From NCBI RefSeq assembly GCF_000526235.1, contig NZ_JAFR01000008.1:62001-126000 (forward strand): 64,000 nucleotides of DNA. Direction: 5' to 3'. Positions 8,852-17,223 of this stretch are shown here, one piece after another; the first letter of the stretch is position 1; every line of letters begins with the position of its first letter. The DNA is from Acholeplasma granularum ATCC 19168. GTDB lineage: Bacteria; Bacillota_I; Bacilli_A; Acholeplasmatales; Acholeplasmataceae. The notes beneath the pieces were generated by a model that was not told the DNA's origin, ran no database searches, and was given only the letters and a program-made list of their open reading frames with translations. The translations under genes were made by a program, and so were the position numbers.

Positions 8852-10036
8852 TTAGTTTTTCCAGTCTTGATCATTAGGATAGTGGCTACATCCCCCGGAT
8901 ATTAGCTCGCCTCTACCATAATCCCAACATGAATCAACTCCGCCCATAACGCCTAAATTCTTATCAGCAGCATTTGCTTGAGCTGCTAAGAGATAAGAAA
9001 TGTACGGTACTTGATTATATGCAGCAGACATACTATGGATTGAGAAATCTTTACTTACTTGTGATAATCCGTTACGTACGATGACGTGATTAGATAAGAT
9101 GCCATCAACCCAAACAAGTGCTAAGAATCTACCAAATGTATCTACTGTGGATAGTCCTTCTATTGTTTGTAGATAAATTTCTTTTTCTGATGTATTAGCC
9201 AGTAAGTATTGTTTATTAAAGTTACTTGCTTGCATACCCCATGGTTGAACTGTTGTGTGTGTGCCATTTACTTCTGGTGTATCTACATAAAGGTATCTAA
9301 CTCTAATAGTTTCGTTATTATCAGATCTTTGGAAACTTGCTGTATCTCCATCAGCAATACTTACTAAAGTTACCTTTAATAACCCACCACCACCAATTGT
9401 TGGATCAGTTGCACTTAAGAATGGTTTATCGAATAAAGATTCATTAAACTGTGGACCATCAAGTAGTTGTTCCATTGTTTGAACTGGGAAGTTATCATTT
9501 TTTAAATATTCAAACACTTCTGGTTGATAAACAATAAAATCTCCTTCATCATAAACACTGTTTTGTTCCATACGATCTGGCATTCTAATTAATGTAGCGT
9601 CTTTTCCAAAATCAGCACTTGATAAATAATGTCCAACAACATCTAGTATTTCATCATCCGTTACTAATGCAACCATATCATTACCATTAAATAGTAAATC
9701 ATTAGTGGTCATATCAGCTATTTCTAGAATCTCAGCTTTTGCATCTGGTCTAGCAATTAGATAATAACCTTTAGGTTCAATCTTTCCTTCTAATTTGATG
9801 CTGTAGTCTCTAGTTGCTGCTCCATTAGCATAGATATCTAATGTCAGATTATTAAGTTTGATTTCATCATTTCCGTTGTTATATAATTCTATGACACTAT
9901 TGTTCATAGTAAGTGCTTCATAGTATTTTGAAATGACAATATCGCTGTAGTATTCTTTATTAGATACTTTGGGCCCACATGCTACTAATATTAGTGTTGT
10001 AAATAATAGTGCTAATATTGTTATTTTTTTATGCAT
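8852..10036 (-). CDS. Staphylococcal-nuclease lipoprotein with lamin-tail domain
   Basis: The product is 394 residues, with a lipoprotein signal ending in LVAC (Cys20). Residues about 30-150 match a lamin-tail (LTD) domain (IELYNNGNDEIKLNNLTLD). Residues about 220-365 are a thermonuclease (SNase) domain. The active-site pattern is complete: D229-G-D231-T232, R247 and D252-T-P-E255 (VDTPE), and R303 in FGR, equivalent to SNase D21, R35, D40, E43 and R87. It should therefore cut DNA or RNA at the cell surface using calcium. It heads the operon-like run that continues into an ABC importer, as described for SNase genes next to ABC transporters in several mycoplasmas. Its promoter carries a LacI/CcpA-like operator. 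Confidence 0.92.
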   Translation of the reverse strand: MHKKITILALLFTTLILVACGPKVSNKEYYSDIVISKYYEALTMNNSVIELYNNGNDEIKLNNLTLDIYANGAATRDYSIKLEGKIEPKGYYLIARPDAKAEILEIADMTTNDLLFNGNDMVALVTDDEILDVVGHYLSSADFGKDATLIRMPDRMEQNSVYDEGDFIVYQPEVFEYLKNDNFPVQTMEQLLDGPQFNESLFDKPFLSATDPTIGGGGLLKVTLVSIADGDTASFQRSDNNETIRVRYLYVDTPEVNGTHTTVQPWGMQASNFNKQYLLANTSEKEIYLQTIEGLSTVDTFGRFLALVWVDGILSNHVIVRNGLSQVSKDFSIHSMSAAYNQVPYISYLLAAQANAADKNLGVMGGVDSCWDYGRGELISGGCSHYPNDQDWKN

Positions 10037-10079
10037 TGTAATCTCCTTTTTGTAAATGTAAAATTCGGCATGACTGTAT

Positions 10080-10109
10080 ATTATAGCATACGAAAGTAAA
10101 ACGTTTACA
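10080..10109 (-). promoter_or_regulatory. Promoter with LacI/CcpA-type operator for the nuclease-transporter run
   Basis: On the minus strand a perfect TATAAT (-10, 10085-10080) lies about 18 bp downstream of TGTAAA (weak -35), which is part of TGTAAACGTTTTAC (10109-10096). This matches the cre/LacI-family operator form TGNAANCGNNNNCA except at its last bases. Because it overlaps the -35, a bound regulator would be expected to repress. The transcript would start near 10073 and read into the nuclease gene. Which regulator binds is unknown, because none is encoded in the window. Confidence 0.6.
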
Positions 10110-10247
10110 TTTTTGATAATTTTTTTTATTTTTGTATATATATTTTAATTTTTAAAACGATATATACATCTATTACGCTTAATATTTTATCATTTAATGC
10201 CTCCTTTTTAACATTAAATGTTGCTTAGAGGCCTTAAAAAAGATAAA

Positions 10248-10281
10248 AGATCATATGGTATGAAAATTAACCATATGATCT
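10248..10281 (-). terminator. Terminator of the carotenoid operon
   Basis: A perfect 12-bp stem (AGATCATATGGT with its complement) encloses a ten-base loop. On the minus strand it is followed by TTTATCTTTTTT. It lies just downstream of the stop at 10295 and closes the seven-gene run that begins at 16382. Confidence 0.88.
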
Positions 10282-10294
10282 ATGTTTTTTGATA

Positions 10295-11077
10295 CTAAAT
10301 TATCAATATTATGTAGGTTACAATAGATATTGTAAGAACCATTATGAAGTTGACTGTGTTATTATTTACAAATTTGTTACCAGAGATTAGAATATGCTGT
10401 CCTTTGTTAGATATAAATTCAATAATTTTTCCACTTTTTAAATCCTTATATTTGGCTTGTAAGAATATACCTAAATAACTATCTAATAAACTTCCTAAAA
10501 AACCAGCTATTGATATAATAATTAAGAATTCAGAAAATAGAAATATATTAAAACTATTTTCTATAAAATAAAGCAAGTTAAATAATAAGGCGACTGCAAT
10601 TGCTCCAAATAATGAAGAAATTGTACCAGTTAAACTAACCGCTCCAGATAAACCTTTTTCCATTTTTTTAAATGTTAAAATAGAAAATGTTTTTCCCTTA
10701 CTCATAGCTCCTATTTCCGATGCCCATGTATCTGCTGTTGATGCTGCAATTGCTACAACTGAGACAATCAAATACGGAAGTTCATCTAGATAATAGTATA
10801 GTATTAAAAAGGTTAAAGATACCACAGAGTTTGAGATGACTTGTATAAAATTTCTACCATTTTTTTCTTTATCATCTTTATTAAATTTGGTAATAATGCT
10901 AGAACTAAAAAAGAAGAATATGAGTACAGACCAAACAACATAAGAACCGAACATAAAAAACAATGTTCCAATAATTGTAGCTGATAAAAACCCACTTAAT
11001 GTTAGTGATTTTTTAATGTATGCTGTTATTGTAATTAAGAAACTTAGTGCAAACCCTATGATGCCTAGTACTAACAT
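10295..11077 (-). CDS. DUF92 membrane protein, VTE6-like (putative prenyl-phosphate kinase)
   Basis: This is a 260-residue, six- to seven-helix membrane protein of the DUF92/TIGR00297 family. The family signature is clear: AASTADTWASEIGAMSKG, followed by KGLSGAVSLTGT. The plant and cyanobacterial members (VTE6) phosphorylate phytyl phosphate to phytyl diphosphate. It is the last gene of the carotenoid operon, 17 bp after the phytoene synthase gene, and a VTE5-like kinase gene lies on the other side of the desaturase. I infer a role in making prenyl diphosphate for the synthase. Substrate and chain length cannot be read from the sequence. Confidence 0.8.
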   Translation of the reverse strand: MLVLGIIGFALSFLITITAYIKKSLTLSGFLSATIIGTLFFMFGSYVVWSVLIFFFFSSSIITKFNKDDKEKNGRNFIQVISNSVVSLTFLILYYYLDELPYLIVSVVAIAASTADTWASEIGAMSKGKTFSILTFKKMEKGLSGAVSLTGTISSLFGAIAVALLFNLLYFIENSFNIFLFSEFLIIISIAGFLGSLLDSYLGIFLQAKYKDLKSGKIIEFISNKGQHILISGNKFVNNNTVNFIMVLTISIVTYIILII

Positions 11078-11094
11078 AAAGGTTTTCCCTCCTC

Positions 11095-11952
11095 TTATAG
11101 TAATGTTTTGATTATTTCTTTTTTTGTTTCATCTGAAACTATACTTCTAATGGAAAACACTTGATAGTTATTCATTCGTATACTATCTAAAATTGCTTCA
11201 TAAAATTTTGATGCAAGCAGGAGTGGTTTTCTAGCATCTACTTTAAATAAGTCTATTTGATCTATTGCACTTTGGTATTTATCATGTGCATACAAAGCAA
11301 GATATTCCACCGTATTAATAAAGTTTTCATTTACAACTTCATTATATAAATCATCTTTTGAATAATTAAACTTATTCATTACATCCTTAGGTAGGTAGAT
11401 TCTATTTCTTTTCTTATCTTCACCAATATCTCTTAAAATATTAGTAATTTGCATCGCCTCACCTAAATTAATAGCAACCCTATTTATTTTATCAACATCT
11501 TTTTTTTCTGCAAGTATATAGCCCAACATTTCACCAACAACACCGGCAACTTTATAACAATAATCTAAAAGTTCATTTAGTGTATTTGGCTGTGTAAAGC
11601 GGTAATCCATTTCTTGACCTATGATAAGTTCATAATATGGTTTAAAATCATATTTTATAGGGTAATAGGTTTTAATGACTTCATTTAGACTTCTAAATAT
11701 GAAGTCATCAGGAATGTTTCCGTTTTTTAATGCACTAAGTTTTCTTTCATAACTTTTTAATAAATCTAAGTCTTTATATTCATCAATCGAATCATCGACA
11801 ACTCTACAGTAAGCATAAATTGCATAGATTGCATATCGGTCTGCCTTACTTTTTAATGTACTAAATGCTTTATAAAATGTCTTTGAGTTGTCCTTTATGA
11901 TTTGTTCACAGAGTTTAAATTCTTTTATTTGTTCTTTAGTAAGCTTTTGCAT
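11095..11952 (-). CDS. crtB: Phytoene/dehydrosqualene synthase
   Basis: The product is 285 residues, the normal length for the family. It joins two prenyl diphosphates head to head to give the carotenoid backbone. Both metal-binding motifs are present: DDSIDE at residues 53-58 and NILRDIGED at 171-179. Its ATG shares a base with the desaturase stop codon, so the two are translationally coupled. Whether it uses geranylgeranyl (C40, crtB) or farnesyl diphosphate (C30, crtM) cannot be decided by eye. No prenyl diphosphate synthase gene lies in the window. Confidence 0.93.
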   Translation of the reverse strand: MQKLTKEQIKEFKLCEQIIKDNSKTFYKAFSTLKSKADRYAIYAIYAYCRVVDDSIDEYKDLDLLKSYERKLSALKNGNIPDDFIFRSLNEVIKTYYPIKYDFKPYYELIIGQEMDYRFTQPNTLNELLDYCYKVAGVVGEMLGYILAEKKDVDKINRVAINLGEAMQITNILRDIGEDKKRNRIYLPKDVMNKFNYSKDDLYNEVVNENFINTVEYLALYAHDKYQSAIDQIDLFKVDARKPLLLASKFYEAILDSIRMNNYQVFSIRSIVSDETKKEIIKTLL

Positions 11953-13439
11953 TATTTTAAATCCTTATGAAGTTCATTTACAGCCAGTTTTGCACTATTT
12001 AAAACAATTGGTACTCCTGCTCCCGGATGATTACTGCTTCCAGCTGAATATAAATTATTTAAGAATTTAAATTTGTTTTGAGGACGATAATAATTACTTT
12101 GTAAAAGGGTTGGACGTAATCCAAAAGTTGCTCCAAACTGAAGGTTAAACTGTGTTTCAAAATCATTAGGCGTATAAACTTTTAGGTATTCAATATTATC
12201 CTTAATATCTTTAAAGACCTCATGGTAAGACATCATATCTAAAATTTTGTCTGTATATGCTTTTGTTTGTTTTTCATCCCATTTTTCAGGGCTATCTGAT
12301 TTATTTGGTACAGGCACTAAAACATATAATGACTCTTTACCTTCAGGTGCCATTGAACTATCAATACGACTTGGTGCATAAACATAGTATGATGGATCAT
12401 CCGGTGTTTTACCATCAAAAATATCATTAATGTTTCCATTAAAATCATTTGTAAAAAAGAATGTATGAGGTTTGAGATTATAACGTTTTTTAGTTCCAAT
12501 ATAAAGGATAAATGAAGATGATGAATAAAGCATTTTATCAATCTTTTTAGGGGTGTATTTACCTTTGTTTTTGTTATCTTTAATCAAATTATTCATAGCC
12601 CACGGGAAATCTACATTTGATAATACTGCATCATAGTTTTCAGATATTTTTCCATTAACTTTAATGGCTTTAATATTTTTATTTTCTATAATAAATTCTT
12701 CAACATTTTGATTTAATAGTATTTTCCCACCCATTTCTAAAAATCTTTTTTCCATAGCTTTGGCCATACTATACATCCCACCTTTAATATAATAAACGCC
12801 ATATAAAAGTTCAATCATTGGAATGATTGTATAAATAGATGGCCCATTATAAGGTGATATTCCTATATATAATGTTTGAAACGCTAGTGATTGTCTTAAT
12901 TTTTCATTTTTTACATATTTTGAAATGGATTTATATGCCGAACTTAATGTTTTAAGTTTAAGTCCTTGATATAACATTTTAGGATTATAAAATTCACTTG
13001 GTTTTCTAAAACTTCGATCTATAAAATGATTTTTAGCGACTAAATATCTTTTATATACTTCTGCTAAGTATGCCATATAACCCTGAGCATCTTCTTCACT
13101 AACTTGTTCGTTTTCTAAAGTCATACGTACTAAGTCATTGGATGCTGTAAGTGTTGTGCGATCTCTATATTGAATTTCAAACATTGGATCTATTCTTAAC
13201 ATTTCAATATAGTCTTTATAATCAGCACCACTTACTTCAAATATTTCTTGATAAAGTTTAGGCATCATCACAATAGTTGGACCTACATCAAATGTAAATC
13301 CATTTTCTTTAATTTGATTCATACGGCCGCCTATTTTATCATTTTTTTCATAAATGGTGACATCATAACCTAAACTTTTTAATCTAATTGCAGATGCTAG
13401 TCCTGCTGTACCTGCACCAATAACTGCTACTTTTTTCAT
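11952..13439 (-). CDS. crtI: Carotenoid desaturase (phytoene/diapophytoene desaturase)
   Basis: This 495-residue FAD-dependent desaturase begins with the dinucleotide-binding fold GAGTAGL (8-14) followed by YEKNDKIGGRM. It ends with the CrtI/CrtN family motif SAGSSNHPGAGVPIVLNSAK, which is part of the FAD site. It introduces conjugated double bases into the product of the adjacent synthase, giving coloured carotenoid. It sits between the VTE5-like gene (15-bp gap) and crtB (1-base overlap). CrtN, the C30 enzyme of Gram-positive bacteria, is an equally good name. Confidence 0.93.
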   Translation of the reverse strand: MKKVAVIGAGTAGLASAIRLKSLGYDVTIYEKNDKIGGRMNQIKENGFTFDVGPTIVMMPKLYQEIFEVSGADYKDYIEMLRIDPMFEIQYRDRTTLTASNDLVRMTLENEQVSEEDAQGYMAYLAEVYKRYLVAKNHFIDRSFRKPSEFYNPKMLYQGLKLKTLSSAYKSISKYVKNEKLRQSLAFQTLYIGISPYNGPSIYTIIPMIELLYGVYYIKGGMYSMAKAMEKRFLEMGGKILLNQNVEEFIIENKNIKAIKVNGKISENYDAVLSNVDFPWAMNNLIKDNKNKGKYTPKKIDKMLYSSSSFILYIGTKKRYNLKPHTFFFTNDFNGNINDIFDGKTPDDPSYYVYAPSRIDSSMAPEGKESLYVLVPVPNKSDSPEKWDEKQTKAYTDKILDMMSYHEVFKDIKDNIEYLKVYTPNDFETQFNLQFGATFGLRPTLLQSNYYRPQNKFKFLNNLYSAGSSNHPGAGVPIVLNSAKLAVNELHKDLK

Positions 13440-13454
13440 ATTATAAATCTCCTT

Positions 13455-14117
13455 TTAAATAACCAGAATTAATAGATAATAAATAAGTGATGCACCAAGT
13501 GGTAGCGTTAAATTATCTAATCCCTTAGGTGTAATATATTCTATTATTGTTGATATAAAAGCAATCACAAGTGCCATATAAATATGGTTTAATCCTTCAC
13601 TAAAATTTATTATTATAGCTGCAACCACTAATGATGATACAAACATAGTAATGCTTCCAATAAGTGATTTACCATTACCAATTTCTTTCTTACCATATTT
13701 TTTTCCAATTACAGCAGCTAAACCATCCCCATAGCCCATAATTAAAATACCCATTAGCCCAATCATGGTATTTTCTACAAATACGATTGAAAAAATAACT
13801 AGTATTAATAATGATATTGGAAAATATACAGTTCCTAAATTACCTTTTCCACTGCGTTCCATGGATTTAATTAGGTTCATTTTATATGATAAGTAATTTA
13901 ATGCAACAAATGATATTGGTGGTATTAAAGTCCACCATATATCATTTTTGTCTTGCATAAATATAAGTACTAGAAAATACCAATTAGAGACACCTATATG
14001 TATAAATTTTCTACTTGCCTCATCACCTAATATGTTTTTCTTTTGAAGAATTGTTGAAATACCTATAATGATTCCAATGAATGCATATGAACTAAGTAAG
14101 TAATATAATATGTGCAT
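13455..14117 (-). CDS. VTE5-like phytol/dolichol kinase family membrane protein
   Basis: This 220-residue protein has about six to seven transmembrane helices. The CTP-transferase/kinase signature of the phytol kinase, dolichol kinase and CDP-diglyceride synthetase superfamily is visible as GYGDGLAAVIGKKYGKKE followed by GKSLIGSITMF. The N-terminal motif SRKFIHIG is typical of VTE5/DGK1-like proteins rather than CdsA. Such enzymes phosphorylate isoprenoid alcohols. It lies directly upstream of crtI in the same operon, with a DUF92 protein at the other end, so phosphorylation of a prenol for carotenoid synthesis is my favoured role. A lipid kinase role is the alternative. Confidence 0.78.
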   Translation of the reverse strand: MHILYYLLSSYAFIGIIIGISTILQKKNILGDEASRKFIHIGVSNWYFLVLIFMQDKNDIWWTLIPPISFVALNYLSYKMNLIKSMERSGKGNLGTVYFPISLLILVIFSIVFVENTMIGLMGILIMGYGDGLAAVIGKKYGKKEIGNGKSLIGSITMFVSSLVVAAIIINFSEGLNHIYMALVIAFISTIIEYITPKGLDNLTLPLGASLIYYLLILVI

Positions 14118-14132
14118 AATTTCTTTCCTTTT

Positions 14133-14807
14133 TTACGTTCTTTGAGTTAAGATACCATCAACAATAACATAAACCTTATCACAATACTCCAGTAATCTTT
14201 CATCATGGGTGACCATGATGGTTGCCTTTTTTTGTTCCTTAGTTTCTTTAGCTAAAAGTTTTACAACTTCATATGCTTTATTCGTATCTAAGCTTGCTGT
14301 TGGTTCATCTGCAAATATCACGTTTGGGTTATGATATAGTGCTTTTGCAATTGCTGATCTTTGGCGTTCTCCACCTGAAAGTTCATTTGGATACTTATTC
14401 TTTAATTTATCTACACCTAGTTTTACAAATAATTCATCCATCCAAGCTTGGTTTGGTTTTGTCTTTGTAATATTATTGTATAAAACCATTTGCTCTTTTA
14501 CTGTTAAAAATGGAATAAGGTTTGATGCTTGTAAGATAAAACCTATTTCATTTAATCTAATCTTTGATTTTTGATTGTTATCTAATTCAGAAAATGGTTT
14601 ACCATTAATTAAAACTTTACCTGTTGTGGGTTTTTGAAGACCACCTAAAATCGTTAAAAATGTAGATTTACCACTACCAGATGGTCCAATAATAGCAATA
14701 AGTTCACCTTCATAAGCTGTAAAGTTAGTTTGTTTTAATGCACGAATAACATTATCACCTTGTAAAAAATCTTTTGATACGTTGATCATTTCAATAACTG
14801 GTTTCAT
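14133..14807 (-). CDS. ABC ATPase, LolD/MacB type
   Basis: The protein is about 224 residues. It has Walker A GPSGSGKST, signature LSGGERQRSAIAKAL, Walker B VIFADEPTASLD and the switch His in MVTHDERLLE. A longer reading from a TTG at 14822 overlaps the ribosome-binding site GGAGG, so I choose the ATG at 14807, eight bases after it. The adjacent permease ends four bases upstream. The pair resembles export- or lipid-linked MacB/LolCDE transporters. It lies between the peroxidase and the carotenoid genes in one unbroken run. Confidence 0.92.
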   Translation of the reverse strand: MKPVIEMINVSKDFLQGDNVIRALKQTNFTAYEGELIAIIGPSGSGKSTFLTILGGLQKPTTGKVLINGKPFSELDNNQKSKIRLNEIGFILQASNLIPFLTVKEQMVLYNNITKTKPNQAWMDELFVKLGVDKLKNKYPNELSGGERQRSAIAKALYHNPNVIFADEPTASLDTNKAYEVVKLLAKETKEQKKATIMVTHDERLLEYCDKVYVIVDGILTQRT

Positions 14808-14811
14808 ATAA

Positions 14812-15882
14812 TTAACCTCCAATTGCTTTTAGTGGATCGATTTTTAGTACAGCCTTCACTGAGAATAATGCACCTAAAAATGCAAATAAGAAGAATGCTA
14901 ATGTAATCACACCATAAAATAATATATTTGTTGCAAAAGGTATAATATCTGATAAGAATATACCACTAATAATTGTAAGTCCAAGGCCTAATACAATACC
15001 TATAAGTACTAATAAGAATGTTTGTACAACTACAGAACTTGCAATATAAAAATTTGAAATACCTTGCGCTTTCATTACACCAAACATTGGTGTTTTTTGA
15101 ATGGTTAAAACATAAATAAAGATACCTAAAACAAATGCAACAATAATAATTAAAAATATAATCATTGTTGAAAAGGTAAGTACTTGTGCTGTATAACCTG
15201 GTAGTGTAGAAATATAATTATCTGTTGTGTAAACTAATAATTTATCAGATACACTTTCTGTAGTACCCCTTACAATTACACCACTAAATAAATCTGGTGC
15301 ATTTTCTGAGTTATATCTATATTTTTGCCATGTAGCCATTTCCATATAAATAACTGGTGCCGTTTGATAGGTTGTTTTTGAAGTGAACCCTATAATTTTA
15401 AATTGTGTGTCCGTACCTGATACACCAAGCATGTCACCAACCTTATAACCTTCTTTTTTAAGTTCTTCATCTACAACAACATCATTACCTTCAATAACTA
15501 AATCTTTTACCTCTTCTGGAATAAGAAAACTACCTTCATCTATTCCAAAAAAATAAACATTCACTCTCGTATCTAATATATTTGTTGATAAAGGATTATT
15601 AATTACTGCCGGAAATAGTCCAATTCTAGCTTTTGTACCATCAACAACAACTTGATCATAATCACTATTTGTCATAAATGACATCATTATAGAGTCATTT
15701 GCATCGACAGTCATGACAATTTCATTTGAATCCCATTTATTAACTGCATTGGTATATGATGAGGCTAATCCATATGCAAGTGATGTTAGAAAATATACTA
15801 GGTAACTAATTAATACAATAACTGAAATTATAAGTGCAAATTTACCCTTAGTATACTTAAGTTCTTTAATTGCTAAAAACAT
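14812..15882 (-). CDS. FtsX/MacB-type ABC permease
   Basis: The product is 356 residues, with one helix at the N-terminus (about 15-40), an extracytoplasmic domain of about 190 residues, and three helices at the C-terminus. This is the standard FtsX/LolC fold. The last helix is followed by ALFSVKAVLKIDPLKAIGG, the normal end of this family. It pairs with the ATPase immediately downstream. The substrate is unknown. Membrane lipid, carotenoid or peptide are possibilities given the context. Confidence 0.87.
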   Translation of the reverse strand: MFLAIKELKYTKGKFALIISVIVLISYLVYFLTSLAYGLASSYTNAVNKWDSNEIVMTVDANDSIMMSFMTNSDYDQVVVDGTKARIGLFPAVINNPLSTNILDTRVNVYFFGIDEGSFLIPEEVKDLVIEGNDVVVDEELKKEGYKVGDMLGVSGTDTQFKIIGFTSKTTYQTAPVIYMEMATWQKYRYNSENAPDLFSGVIVRGTTESVSDKLLVYTTDNYISTLPGYTAQVLTFSTMIIFLIIIVAFVLGIFIYVLTIQKTPMFGVMKAQGISNFYIASSVVVQTFLLVLIGIVLGLGLTIISGIFLSDIIPFATNILFYGVITLAFFLFAFLGALFSVKAVLKIDPLKAIGG

Positions 15883-15899
15883 ATGTTGTATCCTCCTTT

Positions 15900-16382
15900 T
15901 TATTTGTTATTATTAAGTAATTTTTCAATATCTTTTGCTATTTTTTCTGGTTTAACCATCGGTGCATAGCGTCTAATAACTTTTCCATTTTGATCGACTA
16001 AAAACTTAGTAAAGTTCCATTTAATTTTTTGATTAAATAATCCTTTTTCATGACGTTTTAAATAAGTAAATAAGATAGATTCATCATCCCCATTTACCTC
16101 AACTTTTTTAAAACGTTTAAACTCTGTTTGATAGTTTTTTACACAGAATTCATTAATTTCATCAATTGTGCCTTTAGCATCTTTAAAATTGTTACTTGGA
16201 AAATCTAGTATTTCAAAGCCCTTTTCTTTATATTTATTATATAAATCTTGTAGACCCTCATACTGTGGTGTAAAAAAACATGTGGTTGCTGTATTGACAA
16301 TTAATAGTACTTTTCCCTTATAGGAAGATAACTCAACGATATTACTATCAATATCTTCAACTCTAATTTGATATAAACTCAT
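15900..16382 (-). CDS. Glutathione peroxidase family (thioredoxin-type) peroxidase
   Basis: The product is 160 residues, normal for the family. The peroxidatic Cys35 sits in NTATTCFFTPQYEGL, the Trp of the active site is W122 (KWNFTKF), and Cys80 in EFCVKNY sits where thioredoxin-dependent members carry the resolving Cys. The motif that normally reads FPCNQF is FPSNNF (61-66), so the catalytic Gln is replaced by Asn65. It should reduce lipid or organic peroxides with thioredoxin. It is the first gene of the operon that continues into the ABC transporter and carotenoid genes, with AAAGGA upstream of the ATG. Confidence 0.9.
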   Translation of the reverse strand: MSLYQIRVEDIDSNIVELSSYKGKVLLIVNTATTCFFTPQYEGLQDLYNKYKEKGFEILDFPSNNFKDAKGTIDEINEFCVKNYQTEFKRFKKVEVNGDDESILFTYLKRHEKGLFNQKIKWNFTKFLVDQNGKVIRRYAPMVKPEKIAKDIEKLLNNNK

Positions 16383-16472
16383 TTTTTAATTCCTTTCTTA
16401 TAAATTATTTTTTTGTGACTTATTTATAGTATAATAAAGATACTTAATTACTAGAAATTTGGGGTATAGACA

Positions 16473-17201
16473 TTGATTTCAATTGCTCTTTGCGATAATG
16501 AAGATAAATACTTAAATCATTATGAATCTAAAATTAAATCATCTGCAAAAGAATTAAACTTAATGGTTGAAATCATTCGTTTTAATAGTGGTGAATCACT
16601 TCTTTTTTACTTAGAAGATCATCCAAATAAATTTGATATCATTTACTTAGATATTATGATGGGTAGAATAAACGGTATAGAAACTGCTTTAAGTATTAGA
16701 AAGTTTAATCAAGATTCTAAAATAATATTTTTAACTAGTTCTAGGGATTTTGTATATCACGCATTTGATGCAAATGCTACAAACTATCTAATTAAAGACT
16801 TACATGATACAAAGTTTGATTTAGTTTTTAAACAAACATTAAACTCTTTAAATAAATTTAAATCTAGAAACGTATTTTCCATAGAAACACCTAAAGAACA
16901 AATTATCATACCACTAGATGAAATTATATATTTCGAGAGCTTCAAAAGGTTAGTTATTTGTCATATCAATCAAAAACCAAGTATTGAGTACTACTATAAA
17001 ATCAGTGATGTAACAAAAACTTTAGAGGATAAAAGTTTTGTATTAATACATCGTTCTTTTTTAGTTAATATGCAATTTATAGCCAAACTAACAAGTTCAG
17101 AAGTTGTATTAAAAAACGGAGTTGTTTTACCTATTTCACGAAATAAATATGATGATGTAAAATCTTTATTTATCAAATATTTAAATGGGATGAAATTATG
17201 A
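16473..17201 (+). CDS. LytTR-family response regulator (AgrA/ComE-like)
   Basis: The product is 242 residues: a receiver domain (1-125) with the acidic pocket at LCDNED and phospho-acceptor D60 in YLDIMMG, then a LytTR DNA-binding domain (about 135-235) with the typical EIIYFES and VLIHRSFLVN. The start is a TTG, preceded by GGGG eight bases away. A TATAAT lies at 16430-16435. The kinase gene follows after 22 bp. It runs against the surrounding minus-strand genes, divergently from the peroxidase operon, which is a plausible target. That target is inference. Confidence 0.9.
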   Translation: MISIALCDNEDKYLNHYESKIKSSAKELNLMVEIIRFNSGESLLFYLEDHPNKFDIIYLDIMMGRINGIETALSIRKFNQDSKIIFLTSSRDFVYHAFDANATNYLIKDLHDTKFDLVFKQTLNSLNKFKSRNVFSIETPKEQIIIPLDEIIYFESFKRLVICHINQKPSIEYYYKISDVTKTLEDKSFVLIHRSFLVNMQFIAKLTSSEVVLKNGVVLPISRNKYDDVKSLFIKYLNGMKL

Positions 17202-17223
17202 TGATGTCTTAATAGGGGGATTT

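Noticed and set aside
10182-10210. A ribosome-site-like AAGGAGG followed by ATG and four codons on the minus strand (start 10193)
   Set aside because: The frame ends after four codons, with no promoter evidence between the carotenoid terminator and the nuclease promoter. The nearby inverted repeats do not form a recognisable leader.
14808-14822. TTG start that would lengthen the LolD-like ATPase by five residues
   Set aside because: It lies within the ribosome-binding site of the better ATG at 14807.
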